From positions 1 through 5,844 of the forward strand of contig JAEZLD010000024.1 of the NCBI GenBank assembly GCA_023415335.1: a stretch of DNA of 5,844 bases. The letters are read 5' to 3'. This stretch comes from Bacillota bacterium (GTDB lineage Bacteria; Bacillota; Clostridia; Clostridiales; Caloramatoraceae). Every line of letters starts with the position of its first letter. The first letter of the stretch is position 1. The notes below the pieces were generated by a model. The model was given only the letters and a program-made list of their open reading frames with translations. It was not told the origin of the DNA and did no database searches. The position numbers and the translations under genes are program-made. Below are positions 4,890 through 5,844 of this stretch, piece by piece.

Positions 4890-5594
4890 ATGGCAGCAAA
4901 AAAAGTATACCTGAGCCCATCTACACAGCAGGCAAATCTATTTGTTGTTGGAGGAATAACAGAGGAGCAGAACTCTAATCTGGTGACTGACATACTTGAG
5001 AAGGCATTGAGAAATAAATATGGAATTACTGTATACAGAAACAGTGCAAGTATGAATCTATCTCAAATCATTGCAGATAGTAATGTAAAGGCTCCTGATA
5101 TCCATGTAGCAATCCACTCTAATGCAGGAGGTGGAAGGGGATGTGAGGTCTATGCCTATCTTATTTCAGGAAAGGTTACTAACTCACAGAAGCTGGCACA
5201 GTATATATACAACGAATTCTCTATAATAACTCCTTCAGCAGACAGGGGAATAAAAAATGGTATTACAGCAAATTTTGGAGAAGTGATTAACACTACCGCC
5301 ACGGCAGTGTTGGTTGAAATGGCCTTCCATGACAACCCGGATGATACAGCATGGCTTATTGCCAACCGACAGGCATGTTCAACTGCATTTGAAAAGGCCA
5401 TATGCAGCTACTTCGGTATAGCCTATATTCCGGATCCCCTGCCTGTGTCTACAGACTATGAGAAGCTAAATAGGGAGGCACAGAGCCAAATAGCCTCACT
5501 TCAGAGCCAGCTTACAGCTATAAATCAGGAGCTAACAGCAGAAAAGGATAAATATAACAAGCTGGTAGCATCAATTAAGGCGCTTATATCATAA
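4890..5594 (+). CDS. N-acetylmuramoyl-L-alanine amidase (Amidase_3 type) with C-terminal coiled coil
   Basis: A 234-residue protein predicted to cut the bond between N-acetylmuramic acid and L-alanine in peptidoglycan. Residues 5-178 fit the Amidase_3 fold: KVYLSPSTQQAN at 5-16 in place of the usual PGHGG strand, GITEEQ with the metal-ligand Glu (25 or 26), VYRNSASMNLSQII (48-61), PDIHVAIHSNAGGGRGCEVYAY with zinc-ligand His76, and VLVEMAFHDN with catalytic Glu143. The first zinc-ligand His of the classical family is not visible; the SPSxQ variant is, as far as I recall, common in clostridial cell-wall and prophage amidases. A Pro-rich hinge (181-186) leads to a heptad-like coiled coil at 189-230, possibly for oligomerisation or wall attachment. 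There is no signal peptide, so it would leave by lysis, a holin or mother-cell release, as with endolysins and sporulation or germination enzymes. It is transcribed divergently from the TetR operon and probably unrelated to it. Its A-rich composition also differs from the leftward genes. Confidence 0.88.
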   Translation: MAAKKVYLSPSTQQANLFVVGGITEEQNSNLVTDILEKALRNKYGITVYRNSASMNLSQIIADSNVKAPDIHVAIHSNAGGGRGCEVYAYLISGKVTNSQKLAQYIYNEFSIITPSADRGIKNGITANFGEVINTTATAVLVEMAFHDNPDDTAWLIANRQACSTAFEKAICSYFGIAYIPDPLPVSTDYEKLNREAQSQIASLQSQLTAINQELTAEKDKYNKLVASIKALIS

Positions 5595-5844
5595 TAAAGT
5601 ATAAAAATTAATAAATATTCATTTATATATTGCAGCATAATAAACATTACAGTGGGATTAAATGCCTTTGTTTCCAAAACTCAACATGTGTAAAATAGTT
5701 GTAACACGGTGGTAAAGCTTAGGTTAATTTTGTAGAAATCACGTGTTTTTATGCAATAAGTATGGTATATATAAAGTAAGAGTTTTTTTCATTTTCAAAA
5801 CCTGTCCCCAACTGAGAGGATGGCATAGCCTTAACTCTCAGAGA
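5595..5844. other. Non-coding AT-rich region downstream of the amidase
   Basis: No gene is visible in these 250 nt. There is a weak AT-only hairpin, ATAAAT/ATTTAT, just after the amidase stop (about 5617-5632), a T7 tract at 5783-5789 without a preceding GC stem, and the inverted repeat at 5812-5841. No convincing intrinsic terminator for the amidase is found. Confidence 0.6.
5812..5841. repeat. Inverted repeat at the right edge
   Basis: CTGAGAG (5812-5818) and CTCTCAG (5835-5841) can pair over 7 bp, with a small inner GGC/GCC pairing (5822-5824 with 5828-5830). The window ends 3 nt later, so it cannot be seen whether a U-tract follows that would make it a terminator. Confidence 0.5.

Noticed and set aside
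5812..5820. CTGAGAGGA as the CUGAGA motif of a TPP riboswitch
   Set aside because: The preceding GGGG-type segment and the later conserved TPP elements are absent in the visible sequence; it reads better as one arm of an inverted repeat.
1..5844. CRISPR arrays, tRNA or rRNA genes, insertion sequences
   Set aside because: I saw no regularly spaced repeats, tRNA T-loop patterns, rRNA signatures or transposase motifs on either strand.

Overview
The window looks like chromosomal DNA of an anaerobic, low-to-moderate GC Firmicute of the Clostridia/Lachnospiraceae kind. The reasons are the strong AGGAGG-type ribosome binding sites, heavy use of ATA (Ile) and AGG (Arg) codons, GTG and TTG starts, and an amidase of the 'SPSxQ' type that I associate with clostridia. 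No rRNA, tRNA, CRISPR array, insertion sequence or transposase is visible.

Layout. (1) Positions 1-2890, minus strand: a tight four-gene operon read right to left. It encodes an atypical short-chain dehydrogenase/reductase (SDR, GTG start), a DUF1295 membrane protein related to steroid 5-alpha-reductase, an unrecognised membrane protein with about seven helices, and a protein cut by the left edge that resembles ferredoxin-dependent bilin reductases (FDBR). Gaps are 12, 13 and 1 nt, so the genes are probably co-transcribed and translationally coupled. (2) Positions 2891-3188: about 300 nt without a gene, rich in inverted repeats that could be a structured leader or control region. (3) Positions 3189-4650, minus strand: a two-gene operon of a TetR-type repressor and a flavin-reductase-like protein whose C-terminus resembles the PCP_red domain of light-independent protochlorophyllide reductase. 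A good sigma-A promoter lies upstream, with a 12-bp palindrome at the expected transcription start that is a natural autoregulatory operator. (4) Positions 4890-5594, plus strand: a divergently transcribed N-acetylmuramoyl-L-alanine amidase with a C-terminal coiled coil. (5) Positions 5595-5844: AT-rich non-coding tail ending in an inverted repeat cut by the window edge.

How the genes may work together. The minus-strand genes form a predicted redox cassette: a soluble NAD(P)-binding SDR, a membrane reductase-like protein, a flavoprotein and an FDBR-like protein, probably under a ligand-sensing TetR regulator. Three unrelated proteins carry echoes of tetrapyrrole reduction (FDBR-like fold; an SDR of the 8-vinyl-reductase-like type; a PCP_red-like C-terminus) in an organism with no other sign of photosynthesis. 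That co-occurrence is the most interesting feature. A role in reducing a linear or cyclic tetrapyrrole (haem or bilin derived) is my inference; the individual similarities come from remembered motifs, not from a search. The amidase is probably unrelated to this cassette.
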